Part shown: piece by piece, positions 37,282 to 47,105 of the stretch
Layout of the letters: the number at the start of each line of letters is the position of its first letter
Position numbering within the stretch: position 1 is the stretch's first letter
From: Pseudoalteromonas luteoviolacea
GTDB lineage: Bacteria > Pseudomonadota > Gammaproteobacteria > Enterobacterales > Alteromonadaceae
DNA length: 64,000 nt
Direction: 5' to 3'
Assembly (NCBI RefSeq): GCF_001750165.1
Contig: NZ_CP015411.1
Coordinates: 3,004,001 to 3,068,000, forward strand
Program-made: the position numbers and the translations under genes
The notes under the pieces: model-generated
What the model saw: the letters and a program-made list of their open reading frames with translations, nothing else
Databases searched by the model: none
What the model was told of the DNA's origin: nothing

Positions 37282-40200
37282 TTGACAAACAAGTCTATTT
37301 TCCCTGCAGCAGTAATGTTTTCTCTCTTTTTGTTTGGCTGCGGCGGTAGCAGTAAAAGTAATCACGATACTGAAACTTCTACTACCACACCCATCGAGGT
37401 TTTTGATTTAAGTACCAATATTAATGGCGCCGGCAGTGTTGTACCTGCAGAACAATCACTACTCAAAGGTGGTGCCACAAGATTAGCCCTAACCCCTGAG
37501 GTTAACCATTATATAGGCTCAGTCACTGGTTGTAGCGGCAGACTGCGTGATAATGAATATATCATTGAAAATATTCAGTCCGATTGTACCGTTGATATTC
37601 AATTTAAGCCTCGTATAAAACTTAGCGAACTAAATTTAGACCCTGTTTTGACACAGTGTTTAACTGTAAAAAAAGACTACCAATATGCTGATGAAGTAAA
37701 AGATTTGTACTGCGACGAGCCAATTGAGAACACTGAAGCCTTTAAGCACTTTACAAAGCTCGAACATTTAGTTCTGCATAATCAGAAGTTCGTAACCTTG
37801 GACACCTCAGAACTTCACGAAATAAAGTCATTGATGATCTCAAGTACTTTACTTGAAACACTTGACCTCTCGAAAAATACACAACTAGATACTTTATACG
37901 TAAGTGAAAGCCAGTTGCACGCTTTGGATGTCACCCACAACAAAACTTTAGGAAATTTAAGCATCGTCAGTGCACAGCTAAAAAACCTGGACCTCTCGCA
38001 TAACAAGCAGCTCGATCACCTTTTTATACATGCAGATCATTTAGAGGCTTTAGAAGTATCCGAAAATACTACACTGACCTCACTGGTGTTCTTCGGCCAA
38101 GCACTATCAGCTCTTGACCTCAGTGCTAACTCAAGCCTTGAGTCTCTGAGTATTAACGGTGCAAAACTGACGAGCTTAGACATAACCCAAAATGCCATGC
38201 TTACTTATCTATCGCTGCGCCACACAGATTTAACACATTTGGAAATAGCACCCAACTCAGCGTTAGCCAATGTAAATATCTACGATACCCCACTAACGGG
38301 CCTGAGCTTAATTAATATGCCGCAATTAAGCCATTTAACACTTGATAACATCCCGCTTAACAGTTTAGATCTTTCTTATGTGCCACATTTGGTACATTTG
38401 TCATTGATAAATAGTCAACTATCAAAGGTTGACCTCAGCAAAAATAGTGCATTAGAACAAATAATACTGTCTACGAATGCGCTTACAAACATTGATTTGA
38501 AAAATAACTCGTTATTGAAATCCTTGGACCTGCGTGACAATGCCTTGACCTCTATCGACCTGTCCAATAATCCAGAGCTGGCCTATTTACAGCTTTCAGG
38601 CAATCAGCTCTCCACGCTAGACTTGTCTAGCTTACCCAATCTAACAGAGCTAGATGTAGAGGATAATCAACTAAATGTGTTGAATATCTTACATAACCCT
38701 TTACTTACAATACTTCATTTGTCGAATAACAAGCTGACTCAACTAGATTTTCCAGTGAATAATACACTGACTGAACTATCGTCATCTGATAATGATTTTA
38801 CCGCGCTAGATTTATCAAACTTCAAAGCACTCACAAAGCTATCCTTATCGAACGAAGAGCTCAGTACTTTAAAGCTAGACCAAAATACTGACTTGAAAGT
38901 GCTAACAGTATACGCAGATAATTTGCAGCAACTGGATATATCACACAACAAATCACTTACTCACTTAACACTCAACAGTGACACCCTCGCTACACTGGAT
39001 GTTAAAAATAATACCCTTCTTGAAGAGCTAGATGTTCATGCTAATAAACTGACTAAACTGGACTTGTCTACCACTACTAAAATTAAAGACCTTCGAGTAA
39101 TAAGTAACTATCTCACCGAAATTGACCTAACTAAATTGTCAGAGATTGAGCACTTAGAATTGAGTACGAAGCTAATAAAAACGTTAGATCTGGCGGCTCA
39201 TCCACAACTCAAAGGGCTATGGCTCTCTGGTTTACCACTAGACTCATTAAACCTATCAGAAGTACCTGAACTTGAAAATCTATCTGTATCAGGATCAAAC
39301 ATTGCTAGTTTTGACCTCTCAAAAAATACACAACTGCGCACGCTAGATGTAAGCAACAATGCTCTGAAAGCATTAGATATTTCCAACAACCATATGTTGA
39401 GACGCCTAGAGGCAAACAACAACGAGCTTATCAGTTTAGACTTGTCGAGCAATGTACTGTTGGAGGCTGTTTTATTAACTAGTAACCAACTCAAGGAACT
39501 TGACCTCACCAATAACCGCGCCTTAAACATTCTGAACGCTGGTGACAATCAGCTCACCAATATTGACCTATCTGAAAACTTGCATTTAGCGTACGTCTAT
39601 TTGTTTTATAATCAACTCAAACAATTAGATGTTACCAACAACAACAATTTGAGCACGCTGAATATTCAATCAAACCTGCTAACTTCTATGCAAATTAACG
39701 ACAAGCCTTTGCTAAAGGATATAAATTTAAGCTCAAACAATCTAAATTCTTTAGTTTTGACAAATACGCCTGCTTTGACCGAGCTAATTGCATTTGCAAA
39801 CCAACTTACAGAACTTGAGCTAAACAACAATCCAGATCTGATTACGGTAAATGTAAGCTTCAATCAATTGTCATCTCTAGCTTTGAAGGACCTTACTGCA
39901 CTTACTGATCTTCAAGCCGCACACAATCAGCTTACAGTACTCGACCTATCGTCTACACCATCTCTCATCAAACTGGAAGTATTTAAAAACCTTTTGACTC
40001 GCTTAGATCTTACCAAAAATTTAATGCTCGAATCGTTGGATGCTGAATACAATAGCCTAACAGAGCTTGACTTGGCAGCTAACTCTGCTTTAAAAAGTTT
40101 GACGATCAACAACAACCAATTAAATGTACTAGACTTATCAGGACAGCACGCACTAACCCATGTTTATGCGAGAAATAATAATATCACTCAACTAAATATC

Positions 40201-40476
40201 AACGAAAGTGCTGCCTTAGAGATTTTACAAGCTGAAGGTAACCAACTAACGACGCTCAACACCTCTGATAATAGTGCGCTTCAGGAACTAAACCTGACGA
40301 ACAATCAGATTTACTCTCTCGATTTAACGAATAATAGTCAATTAAACATCATTACTTTGCACTATAATGCGTTATCACAAATCGATGTTAGTGCAATTGA
40401 AACGCTATATACTTTTACACTCGACAACAACGTATCTTGTATCGGCGAAGTATGCTCATCAGCTAGTTACTATTAA
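37282..40476 (+). CDS. Large leucine-rich-repeat lipoprotein
   Basis: 1064 residues. A TTG start with GGAG eight bases upstream gives a lipoprotein leader with lipobox L-F-G-C at about residue 20, then a serine/threonine linker. Residues 48-117 resemble the divergent InlB B-repeat (G-A-G-S-V-V-P, G-C-S-G, I-Q-S-D-C-T-V-D-I-Q-F). From about 130 to 1055 the protein is a continuous solenoid of some forty or more repeats of exactly 21 residues of form L-x-x-L-D-L-S-x-N-x-x-L-x-x-L-x-x-x-x-N-x. There is no C-terminal anchor. It should sit on the outer membrane and bind protein or glycan partners, as inference. Base use is uniform across repeats. Confidence 0.9.
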   Translation: MTNKSIFPAAVMFSLFLFGCGGSSKSNHDTETSTTTPIEVFDLSTNINGAGSVVPAEQSLLKGGATRLALTPEVNHYIGSVTGCSGRLRDNEYIIENIQSDCTVDIQFKPRIKLSELNLDPVLTQCLTVKKDYQYADEVKDLYCDEPIENTEAFKHFTKLEHLVLHNQKFVTLDTSELHEIKSLMISSTLLETLDLSKNTQLDTLYVSESQLHALDVTHNKTLGNLSIVSAQLKNLDLSHNKQLDHLFIHADHLEALEVSENTTLTSLVFFGQALSALDLSANSSLESLSINGAKLTSLDITQNAMLTYLSLRHTDLTHLEIAPNSALANVNIYDTPLTGLSLINMPQLSHLTLDNIPLNSLDLSYVPHLVHLSLINSQLSKVDLSKNSALEQIILSTNALTNIDLKNNSLLKSLDLRDNALTSIDLSNNPELAYLQLSGNQLSTLDLSSLPNLTELDVEDNQLNVLNILHNPLLTILHLSNNKLTQLDFPVNNTLTELSSSDNDFTALDLSNFKALTKLSLSNEELSTLKLDQNTDLKVLTVYADNLQQLDISHNKSLTHLTLNSDTLATLDVKNNTLLEELDVHANKLTKLDLSTTTKIKDLRVISNYLTEIDLTKLSEIEHLELSTKLIKTLDLAAHPQLKGLWLSGLPLDSLNLSEVPELENLSVSGSNIASFDLSKNTQLRTLDVSNNALKALDISNNHMLRRLEANNNELISLDLSSNVLLEAVLLTSNQLKELDLTNNRALNILNAGDNQLTNIDLSENLHLAYVYLFYNQLKQLDVTNNNNLSTLNIQSNLLTSMQINDKPLLKDINLSSNNLNSLVLTNTPALTELIAFANQLTELELNNNPDLITVNVSFNQLSSLALKDLTALTDLQAAHNQLTVLDLSSTPSLIKLEVFKNLLTRLDLTKNLMLESLDAEYNSLTELDLAANSALKSLTINNNQLNVLDLSGQHALTHVYARNNNITQLNINESAALEILQAEGNQLTTLNTSDNSALQELNLTNNQIYSLDLTNNSQLNIITLHYNALSQIDVSAIETLYTFTLDNNVSCIGEVCSSASYY

Positions 40477-40490
40477 CATACAAAAAAATT

Positions 40491-40515
40491 AATGGCACAC
40501 GCTACGTGTGCCATT
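40491..40515. terminator. Terminator hairpin after the LRR gene
   Basis: AATGGCACACG pairs perfectly with CGTGTGCCATT around a CTA loop, 15 bases after the stop. It is preceded by an A-run (AAAAAAATT), which becomes a U-tract for minus-strand transcripts; for the plus strand no U-tract follows. Confidence 0.75.
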
Positions 40516-41319
40516 GACTCAGATTACACACTGTACAAGACCATACCCCAAGCAATAACATATACCTATTGAAAGTCCTCTAGCTCCCCCAGAGCAAGCT
40601 AAAATTAATCACATTAAATATGGGCATAAGAAAACGAGTAAATAAACCTTGTGTTGTTGCCAAGATCTCAACTACTAACAGGCACTCATTACAATCGTTT
40701 TTCTTCTGAGTAGATCCCAAGCTCATAGGCATGCTTTTAGACCATAAGCTAAAAACGAATTTAATATAAATGTATAATTTTCAAACGCGTACTTTTATAA
40801 CTCCACTTAGCCAAACGATTTAATAAACTTATATCATGTCTAACTTAGCACATCCTACGATCATGAAATTTAGTAAACATTTCTCAAAAAATAAACTTCT
40901 TTTTATTGCTAGAGCCTACTTTACGTCGAAATTTGCAGTTTGCTTCTACCACAATGTAAAGCACCGACCACAATGAAACAGTGTTCACTCTCATATTGAA
41001 GTAGTTAAAAGCCTGATTGAAATAAAGGTGCGCTACACAGAATTAAAGTAGCCTATGCCTGCTGATAATTGAAAAGTATCATAGGCTGTATTAGACGATA
41101 GAGGCGTTTTTACGGGGGGGGGTAAATTATATACTTTCTAACAGTAGAATTTGGCAAAGTCTCACATATGGCTATGTGCAGTCAATAAAAGTATCAAAAG
41201 GAGTCGATTAAATAACCCCTCTCCTTTTGATACGTCAAACATGCGCTACTTTCTTGCTGGTTATATTTACCTAAGCGCCTATACCAGCGAGCAAAAGCTC
41301 AGTTCATAGATTTCTATAA
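40516..41319. other. Long intergenic region with a G9 tract
   Basis: No open frame seen in about 800 bases. It holds a run of nine G at 41114-41122, unusual in this AT-rich DNA, and an 8-bp inverted repeat AGCCTATG/CATAGGCT at 41050-41087. The strongest hairpin, near the right end, is listed separately. Confidence 0.5.
41191..41233 (-). terminator. Terminator hairpin of the DUF2846 gene
   Basis: GTATCAAAAGGAG (41191-41203) pairs perfectly with CTCCTTTTGATAC (41221-41233), a 13-bp stem with a 17-base loop. On the minus strand it is followed by TTTTATTG, a short U-rich stretch, and it lies about 90 bases after the lipoprotein stop. Confidence 0.65.
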
Positions 41320-41793
41320 TTAAAGCTCTGTTTTAATTATCGTACCTAGAGATAGGGTTTTAACGTGATATTTACCTTCATAATCTTGAAGCTTGAATAA
41401 GCTATTACGAGCCATCAATACGCCCATACTCGGCTCTTGTTGCAAAAAGATAATATCACCAGCTTTAACTGATATGTTAGCTTCAGCCCAATTCTCAGCT
41501 TTTGATAAAATTTGATGTTCGCCAGGCTCTACATTGAAGTAAATGTACTGAGAAGCCCTTGTATAGCCCATTTCTGATTCAGTTTCTTTGTCATTAACAA
41601 ATACATTAAATCGAATTAAACCACCTAACGAAGACGGCCTAACAACATAAACCATTGCCTTGCCTTCTTCAGGAAGCTGCGGCACAGTATAATTTTCGAC
41701 TTCAGCTCGCATTTGCTCTGGTGGTGGCAAACTGGCACACCCAGTCATAACGACAGTTGCCAGAATGAAAGCTAGTTGACATAATTTTTTCAT
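41320..41793 (-). CDS. DUF2846 lipoprotein (second copy)
   Basis: 157 residues with lipobox M-T-G-C at residue 19. It repeats the layout of the gene at 16442: a helical start (PPEQMRAEVENY), E-G-K-A-M-V-Y-V-V-R-P, N-V-F-V-N-D-K, Y-F-N-V-E-P-G-E-H-Q and V-K-A-G-D-I-I-F-L. TTAGGAAATAAC lies before the ATG. The two copies are clearly related but diverged. Function unknown; exported and lipid-anchored. Confidence 0.75.
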   Translation of the reverse strand: MKKLCQLAFILATVVMTGCASLPPPEQMRAEVENYTVPQLPEEGKAMVYVVRPSSLGGLIRFNVFVNDKETESEMGYTRASQYIYFNVEPGEHQILSKAENWAEANISVKAGDIIFLQQEPSMGVLMARNSLFKLQDYEGKYHVKTLSLGTIIKTEL

Positions 41794-41967
41794 GTTATTT
41801 CCTAATTATTGTTTTTTGTTCCTATTTCCTATTTAAAACACGCAGGCTTCGGAACAGCATAAAAGCCTAACGCTTTAGTTAGAGACACAAAATCGTTAAC
41901 AGCAAAGAATTTATTACCAGAAAACTGTTTTATATCTCAGCTCGCCAAGCGAACATAACTAATTTGT

Positions 41968-42183
41968 TTATTCTCCAGAGGAGTCCCTATCTCCAGAATA
42001 GTTACCGTTACCTTCATACGCACTGCAAGTATCTTTACTCTTTGAAGAGTGAAAAGCACTTAAAATTGAAACAATGCCGAGAACAATTAATGCCCAGCCT
42101 TTCAGCTTTTGTAGTTCTGAAGTAACATCTTCATAACCAAAATAAATCAATACCGCCCCTGCTAGTAGTGGCACTAATTTCAT
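41968..42183 (-). CDS. Small membrane protein, 71 residues
   Basis: Two hydrophobic helices (LVPLLAGAVLIYFGY and WALIVLGIVSILSAF) with a short basic link, then a polar tail rich in Gly, Asn, Ser and Asp (YEGNGNYSGDRDSSGE). Unknown family. An AGAG lies nine bases before the ATG. It is on the same strand as the DUF2846 gene, 175 bases before it. Confidence 0.55.
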   Translation of the reverse strand: MKLVPLLAGAVLIYFGYEDVTSELQKLKGWALIVLGIVSILSAFHSSKSKDTCSAYEGNGNYSGDRDSSGE

Positions 42184-42689
42184 ATAATTACTCTATTATT
42201 CTGTAAAAGCTATGTTGCAAAAGCAACTTATTGCGCATAGTTTACACCAAGTGATGTACCGATAACAGTATGAAAGCGTGATAACCTCCAGCCTTTAAAT
42301 AGTATGTTTGATTAGTGAAAGTAAATACTTTGCTAAAAGCGAAGTATGAAACATGCCCAGGTAATTGTTGCATGTTCCTACACAACCAAAAAACTTTATC
42401 CTTAGTCTGCCAGCTGCTGTTGCAAGTTAAGCAATCTCAAACGCTATCTGTTACCCAAATATATACCTAGCTATTCAGACTAAACCCCTTCTAGTATCAA
42501 AACACGCTTTGAAGCCAAGCCAAACCAAACCATACACCGCACTAGACATGACGCTAAAGTAGGGTGACTTTTGATCCAGTAAGCAAGGTATTACCTGATT
42601 ATGCCTACAAAATGTTATGAACTTTCCCACACAATCAATGTATCCGCAAAGTCACCATTGTTAAGTTGGTCCTCAAAACCAGCCAAACA

Positions 42690-42765
42690 AATACACAACG
42701 GGACAAAATACACAACGGGACAGACACAATTTAACAAAATACACAACGGGACAGACACAATTTAA
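42690..42765. repeat. Short direct repeats beside the HUH transposase-like gene
   Basis: The 28-base unit beginning AATACACAACGGGACAGACA occurs twice exactly (42707-42734 and 42738-42765, period 31) and its first 16 bases occur once more at 42690-42705. A looser relative, TAGGACAGTCACA, follows near 42802. The core GGACAGxCACA reappears in inverted form (TGTGCCTGTCTAAT) upstream of the transposase-like gene at about 43997-44010. This arrangement suggests element ends or REP-like target sites. Confidence 0.8.
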
Positions 42766-42946
42766 AATTAAAAAGAAAATAAAGATAGGAAAGAGAATAA
42801 AATTAGGACAGTCACACTCTTGAAAATCATTTTAGTTACAGAAACTTAGTTAAACCCCCTTTTTTAAATACCCAAAAGTTAATAACGATTGAAATACCGC
42901 CCCTTTAATAAAGACAAAGTATTGAATAATCAAAAGCTTAAACTAA

Positions 42947-43927
42947 TTACCCAACCCCCTTATACCAACTCACATCATTTTTAGCTGCATGTGCTCTCAA
43001 AACTGTTTTCGAACCTACAAAATGGCCATAGTGATTACTATAGTTTTTTATTACCTCCAGCCAAGTTGCGCCTCCAATTTTCAGTAATTTAAGAATATTA
43101 GGGGTACCTTTTAGTATATGCCTGTTCTTTTCGGTGTGAATATGGTGCCCTGTCCATTCAACTAGCTTCAGATAGTCCAATAACGAGAAAGGTAATGTGC
43201 GTGCATGGTCTCTTATGCCAAATGGTTTAAGTGATTTGGGTTGCTTGACTTGATGTGTTATCTCGCTTTTTACATACACATTATTGCTTTGAAGTTGTTT
43301 TATGCGCTCTTGAATCGATGTGAAGTCACTGTCCTCTAGCTTATTTGCCATGTTTGCTCGAATTGGGTTTAAGTCTACATAAGCCATGCAGCTCAGCAAC
43401 GCTGCGTCATCCAATAAGGCCTGTGATTTGTATCGACCCTCCCAGTATTTACCCGTGCAACCATCTTCTTTATTTGCCCTTTTAGCGATGAATTCGTTGA
43501 GGTTTTTCATGTACCAGCTAATATCGAACAGCCTAGCCCGCCACTTTTCGATTAACTCAGTTACAAGCAACTGTTCCTCTTCAATCAGCTCTTCTCCACG
43601 TAAGTACCTATCAATAATTGGAGTGCCTCTATATAATTTATACCATCTACATATTACCTCATTATTTGACCACTTGAGGGCTTGCTGCCTGTTTACTTTT
43701 ACAACCAAATGATAGTGATTACTCATAATGGCGTATGCGGCTATTTCAATAGCAAATACACTGCTTAACAGCTTTATTCGCTCGACTAACCATCTTCGCC
43801 TATGGTCGAAGTTTTTACCCGTGTACTTATCATCTCCACACAAAAAAGCGCGTCGTACGCACCGTGCAATTAAGTGATAATAAGATGTCGACGACAAATC
43901 AATCAACGCTCTCCTTGCTCTTGTCAT
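42947..43927 (-). CDS. HUH (Y1) transposase-like protein, REP-associated type
   Basis: 326 residues. The N-terminal Y1 domain shows S-Y-Y-H-L-I-A-R-C and the metal-binding H-Y-H (71-73) within M-S-N-H-Y-H-L-V-V-K. The helix that normally carries the catalytic tyrosine reads W-Y-M-K-N-L-N-E-F-I-A-K-R-A-N; by alignment from memory the tyrosine position holds Phe 146 or Ile 147, so strand cleavage may be lost or use another residue. The C-terminal part has K-Y-W-E-G-R-Y-K-S-Q-A-L-L-D and Y-V-D-L-N-P-I-R-A, typical of this long subgroup. No clear ribosome site. Flanked by related short repeats. Confidence 0.85.
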   Translation of the reverse strand: MTRARRALIDLSSTSYYHLIARCVRRAFLCGDDKYTGKNFDHRRRWLVERIKLLSSVFAIEIAAYAIMSNHYHLVVKVNRQQALKWSNNEVICRWYKLYRGTPIIDRYLRGEELIEEEQLLVTELIEKWRARLFDISWYMKNLNEFIAKRANKEDGCTGKYWEGRYKSQALLDDAALLSCMAYVDLNPIRANMANKLEDSDFTSIQERIKQLQSNNVYVKSEITHQVKQPKSLKPFGIRDHARTLPFSLLDYLKLVEWTGHHIHTEKNRHILKGTPNILKLLKIGGATWLEVIKNYSNHYGHFVGSKTVLRAHAAKNDVSWYKGVG

Positions 43928-44302
43928 TCCTAATTCAACTCAACTTAAACTGGATATTTAAACAGTAGTAAAGAATGGTTATTTAAGCAAAAAATCTGTG
44001 CCTGTCTAATTTTGGGATATGGGGGGAGTGATGGCTCGTATAATGAATCCTTACCTCATAGCAAGCTCTTTACATTATTTATTGCCGATATTCACCTTCT
44101 TTTTAAACCAAAAATGTAAGCAAGCCGTATAACACCTACGTTTTGTTCAAAGCCTCAAGTCAACATACATGATTAATAGTAAATGTAACTTTATGAGGCT
44201 TACACAAAATACATAGATTTAGATGAGTCAACCGTAGAAAGCTAGTTATTTTAAAGCTACACTAGCGCGGGTTAAAATTAGGGCAAACATTAGGAATTTA
44301 AA
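43928..44302. other. Intergenic, inverted repeat core and promoter of the HAD gene
   Basis: 375 bases between divergent genes. The left part holds the TGTGCCTGTC motif related to the repeats on the other side of the transposase-like gene, then a G-rich patch (GGGATATGGGGGGAG). Nothing else recognised. Confidence 0.5.
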
Positions 44303-45001
44303 TTGAAATTCATTAACAAAGACGTATTGCTATTTGATTTGGATGGAACATTAATCGATAGTGTGCCAGATTTAGCACTCAGTCTTAACCAAATGCTAAA
44401 TGCATTAGACATGAAGCCATTCCCCACAGACACTATTCGCAGCTGGGTAGGTAACGGCGCGGCAGTGTTAACCAAGAGAGCATTATCGGGTAGTATTGAC
44501 ATCAACCCTGATTTGGATGAAACATACGTCGAAAAAGCACTTTCAATATTTCTATCATATTATGAGCAGAACGTATGCGTTGAGACGACGCTTTATCCTA
44601 ATGTGAAAAACACATTGGCAAGTTTACACAGCGGCGGTTACCGTTTAGTGATTGTAACAAACAAACCAGAGCAGTTTGTTCGCCCTATCTTAAAACATTT
44701 AGGCTTGAATGATTTCTTCGAAATGGTTGTTGGAGGCGACAGCCTACCAAAGCGCAAACCAGACCCAATGCAACTAACTTATGTTTGCGAAACACTTGGT
44801 GTTACGCCATCTTCATGTTTAATGGTAGGTGACTCAAAAAATGATATTTTTGCAGCGACAGCCGCTGATATGCAAAGTATAGGCTTAACATATGGGTACA
44901 ATCACGGTGAAGACATTAACAGTCATGGGGCTTCACTGGTATTAGATGATTTTGCAGATATCATAAAAACCTTAGACACCATAATGGAATCAGCCCATTA
45001 A
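44303..45001 (+). CDS. gph: HAD phosphatase, phosphoglycolate phosphatase-like
   Basis: 232 residues. HAD motifs in order: D-L-D-G-T-L-I-D-S (Asp 12 nucleophile, Asp 14), V-T-N-K-P-E (motif II), K-R-K-P-D-P (motif III Lys) and M-V-G-D-S-K-N-D (motif IV). The cap helix region with S-W-V-G-N-G is typical of Gph, which cleaves 2-phosphoglycolate made in DNA repair. Gph usually sits with rpe and trpS; here it is outside that context, so this may be a paralogue with another substrate and the symbol is tentative. TTG start with TTAGGA upstream. The oxidoreductase gene follows 54 bases later. Confidence 0.85.
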   Translation: MKFINKDVLLFDLDGTLIDSVPDLALSLNQMLNALDMKPFPTDTIRSWVGNGAAVLTKRALSGSIDINPDLDETYVEKALSIFLSYYEQNVCVETTLYPNVKNTLASLHSGGYRLVIVTNKPEQFVRPILKHLGLNDFFEMVVGGDSLPKRKPDPMQLTYVCETLGVTPSSCLMVGDSKNDIFAATAADMQSIGLTYGYNHGEDINSHGASLVLDDFADIIKTLDTIMESAH

Positions 45002-45055
45002 GAATCTCAACCTTCTAAAGGTTTACGTTTTAACATTTCAATTATTGTCTAGAAC

Positions 45056-46525
45056 ATGCTAAATAAACAATCTGAGCTAACCAATACCCGCGTAGGAATT
45101 ATAGGCGGTGGTATTGGCGGCGCAACTATCGCACTTCAACTCAGCCAAAAAGGCGCTGATGTACTACTGTTCGAAAAAGAAAGTAGCTTAGTCAACGGCC
45201 CTCCAATGTGTCACCTACACGCAGGTGGCAATTTATATAGAGAAATATCAGACCAACAATGTATCGATTTATTAAAACAATCGATCAACACTGCTAGGCT
45301 ATATCAAGACGCCATTGATTACAGACCAACAGTTGTAGCAGTACCAGTACACGATGATGGAGAGCCAAATGACGTCGTTTCTAGGCTTTCAGTACTTCAA
45401 AAAGAGTATCAGCGACTTATCGAGTCGGATCCAAAAAATGAAATATTAGGACCAGCATCCGAGTATTTTCGGTTATACCAACGCTCAGACATTGAAAGAC
45501 TGTCACAACTGCCTGTACCAAACCATCCACAAACACCTGACGAATGGATGATCGGATTTGCTAAAAAAACTGATTTAACCTTACTTAAGTTTCCCGTTTT
45601 CCTAGTACAAGAATATGGCATTAGTGTGTTCAGGCTAGCAGCATTGACCAGCTTGGCCTTAGAAAACAGTCAGCATTGTGAGTTATTAACAAGCACTCAA
45701 GTTACTTCTGTAACTCAAAACAGTGACGAAAAATGGACGGTAAAGACAAATCGTTCAGGCGTTGATGAAGCATTTGAAGTTGATTACTTAATCAATGCGT
45801 GCGGGTTTAGGACAGGTACTATCGACGACATGGTAGGGCTTAAACCAAAACGTATGGTTGAATTTAAAGCCGCTTATATTAGCCGCTGGAGTGATGACCA
45901 GACAAATTGGCCAGAAGTTATTTTTCATGGTACTCGAGGGACTAAAAATGGCATGACCCAATTAACCCCCTATCCTAACGGTTACTTTCAAATACACGCA
46001 ATGACACCAGATATCACGCTTTTTAAGGATGGATTGGTCTCATCGAAACAAGAAAGTGCACAACCTGAGCTGCCAAACAAATACATTAACAAAGTAAATC
46101 ATCAGTGGGACGAGCAAGTTATTAACGAAAGAACGACCAAGGCCATTGAAAAAGTAGCTGGATTTATTCCAGCCTTTAATAGCGCCGATGTCGGCGGGCG
46201 ACCAATGTATGGCGCGCAACAGATACCAGGCGCAGATGCGACATTAAGAGTCGCCGATGTTGCTTTTCAATCAAACAGCTATGCTCGTTGTGAAATAGTC
46301 AAGGCATCATCAGCCCTACCTGCTGCAAATACCATCATTGACAAGCTAGTTGAACTTGGATTGTTAAATGACAAAAACGCAGTGCATTGTCAAAAGGCTT
46401 TTGTTGATAATTCTATGTCTAGTGAGATCACTGAACAACAAATTTCTCAACGGGCAGAACATCTTGCACTAGAGCGAGGTTTTCCAGTAGACCTAGCCAG
46501 ACGAACAAGGCCTAGCATCAAGTAA
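45056..46525 (+). CDS. FAD-dependent oxidoreductase (DAO-like)
   Basis: 489 residues. The dinucleotide-binding motif G-I-I-G-G-G-I-G-G-A-T-I-A lies at 14-26, ending in the acidic F-E-K-E after the second strand. A later N-A-C-G-F-R-T-G contacts FAD in this fold, and a C-terminal S-A-L-P-A-A-N-T-I helix closes it. The substrate is unknown; it belongs with amine or amino-acid oxidoreductases rather than disulphide reductases. It follows the HAD gene on the same strand with a short gap, so both may share a transcript. It ends at a hairpin. Confidence 0.8.
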   Translation: MLNKQSELTNTRVGIIGGGIGGATIALQLSQKGADVLLFEKESSLVNGPPMCHLHAGGNLYREISDQQCIDLLKQSINTARLYQDAIDYRPTVVAVPVHDDGEPNDVVSRLSVLQKEYQRLIESDPKNEILGPASEYFRLYQRSDIERLSQLPVPNHPQTPDEWMIGFAKKTDLTLLKFPVFLVQEYGISVFRLAALTSLALENSQHCELLTSTQVTSVTQNSDEKWTVKTNRSGVDEAFEVDYLINACGFRTGTIDDMVGLKPKRMVEFKAAYISRWSDDQTNWPEVIFHGTRGTKNGMTQLTPYPNGYFQIHAMTPDITLFKDGLVSSKQESAQPELPNKYINKVNHQWDEQVINERTTKAIEKVAGFIPAFNSADVGGRPMYGAQQIPGADATLRVADVAFQSNSYARCEIVKASSALPAANTIIDKLVELGLLNDKNAVHCQKAFVDNSMSSEITEQQISQRAEHLALERGFPVDLARRTRPSIK

Positions 46526-46533
46526 AGAATTGC

Positions 46534-46567
46534 AACGGCTCTTGGTAGTCCAAAACCTTGAGCCGTT
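46534..46567 (+). terminator. Hairpin after the FAD oxidoreductase gene
   Basis: AACGGCTC pairs with GAGCCGTT, with an inner TTGG/CCAA stem, starting 9 bases after the stop codon. No U-tract, but the position fits a terminator. Confidence 0.6.
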
Positions 46568-47105
46568 CACCCCTATTAGCTTAAAACTAGATGTTGTGAC
46601 AATTTATAGAACGGGTCAAAGCCATTGAACCACTCTAAAACTGGACGTCGATAAGTGTAGTTAAACGACCATTTCGAGTGATAATTTGCGATTGTAGAGT
46701 GCCGACAAGTTTTCCGTTCCTCTAACCTCAGACAATCGATGTATTAATGCCTGTCCTCTCTCTAAGCTACTCTTAATAAAATATACCAAACTAAACCATT
46801 CTATACTTATTATTACATCTACGTTTATATATCCCTATCACCACAGTAAAGGCATGATGCCGACACAATAAATCTGGCCTTATCGTTGTCTGTCCATAGA
46901 AAGCGAATAACTACGATCCTCATACACTGTATTCGATAAAAACAAACTATTCTGGCATCATTAAAATTACTAGAGAACATATAGTGCCGTTAAAAGAAAT
47001 AACAAAACCATATGTCCCTTAATAGATTTGAGTCATTCGGAGGAAAATGTGCAGATTAACCTGCTAGTTTTCCTATTTATTACACTTAGTATATTGAGTC
47101 GCTGT
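46568..47105. other. Intergenic, one hairpin near the right end
   Basis: No gene seen. At 47041-47074 AGGAAAA/TTTTCCT with inner GCAG/CTGC forms a stem downstream of the PD40 gene on the minus strand and may terminate it. The rest is AT-rich without structure. Confidence 0.5.

Larger units (their letters stand above)
42690..44022 (-). mobile_element. Putative REP/IS200-like element, ends approximate
   Basis: The unit is defined by the direct repeats on the left, the transposase-like gene and the inverted GTGCCTGTC core on the right. No target duplication is expected for this class, so the ends are estimates. The region from 42184 to 42689 shows no gene; it may be part of the element or simple intergenic DNA. 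Confidence 0.4.

Noticed and set aside
37800..40115. Several minus-strand open frames inside the LRR gene
   Set aside because: They are shadows created by the periodic Leu/Asn/Ser codons of the repeats.
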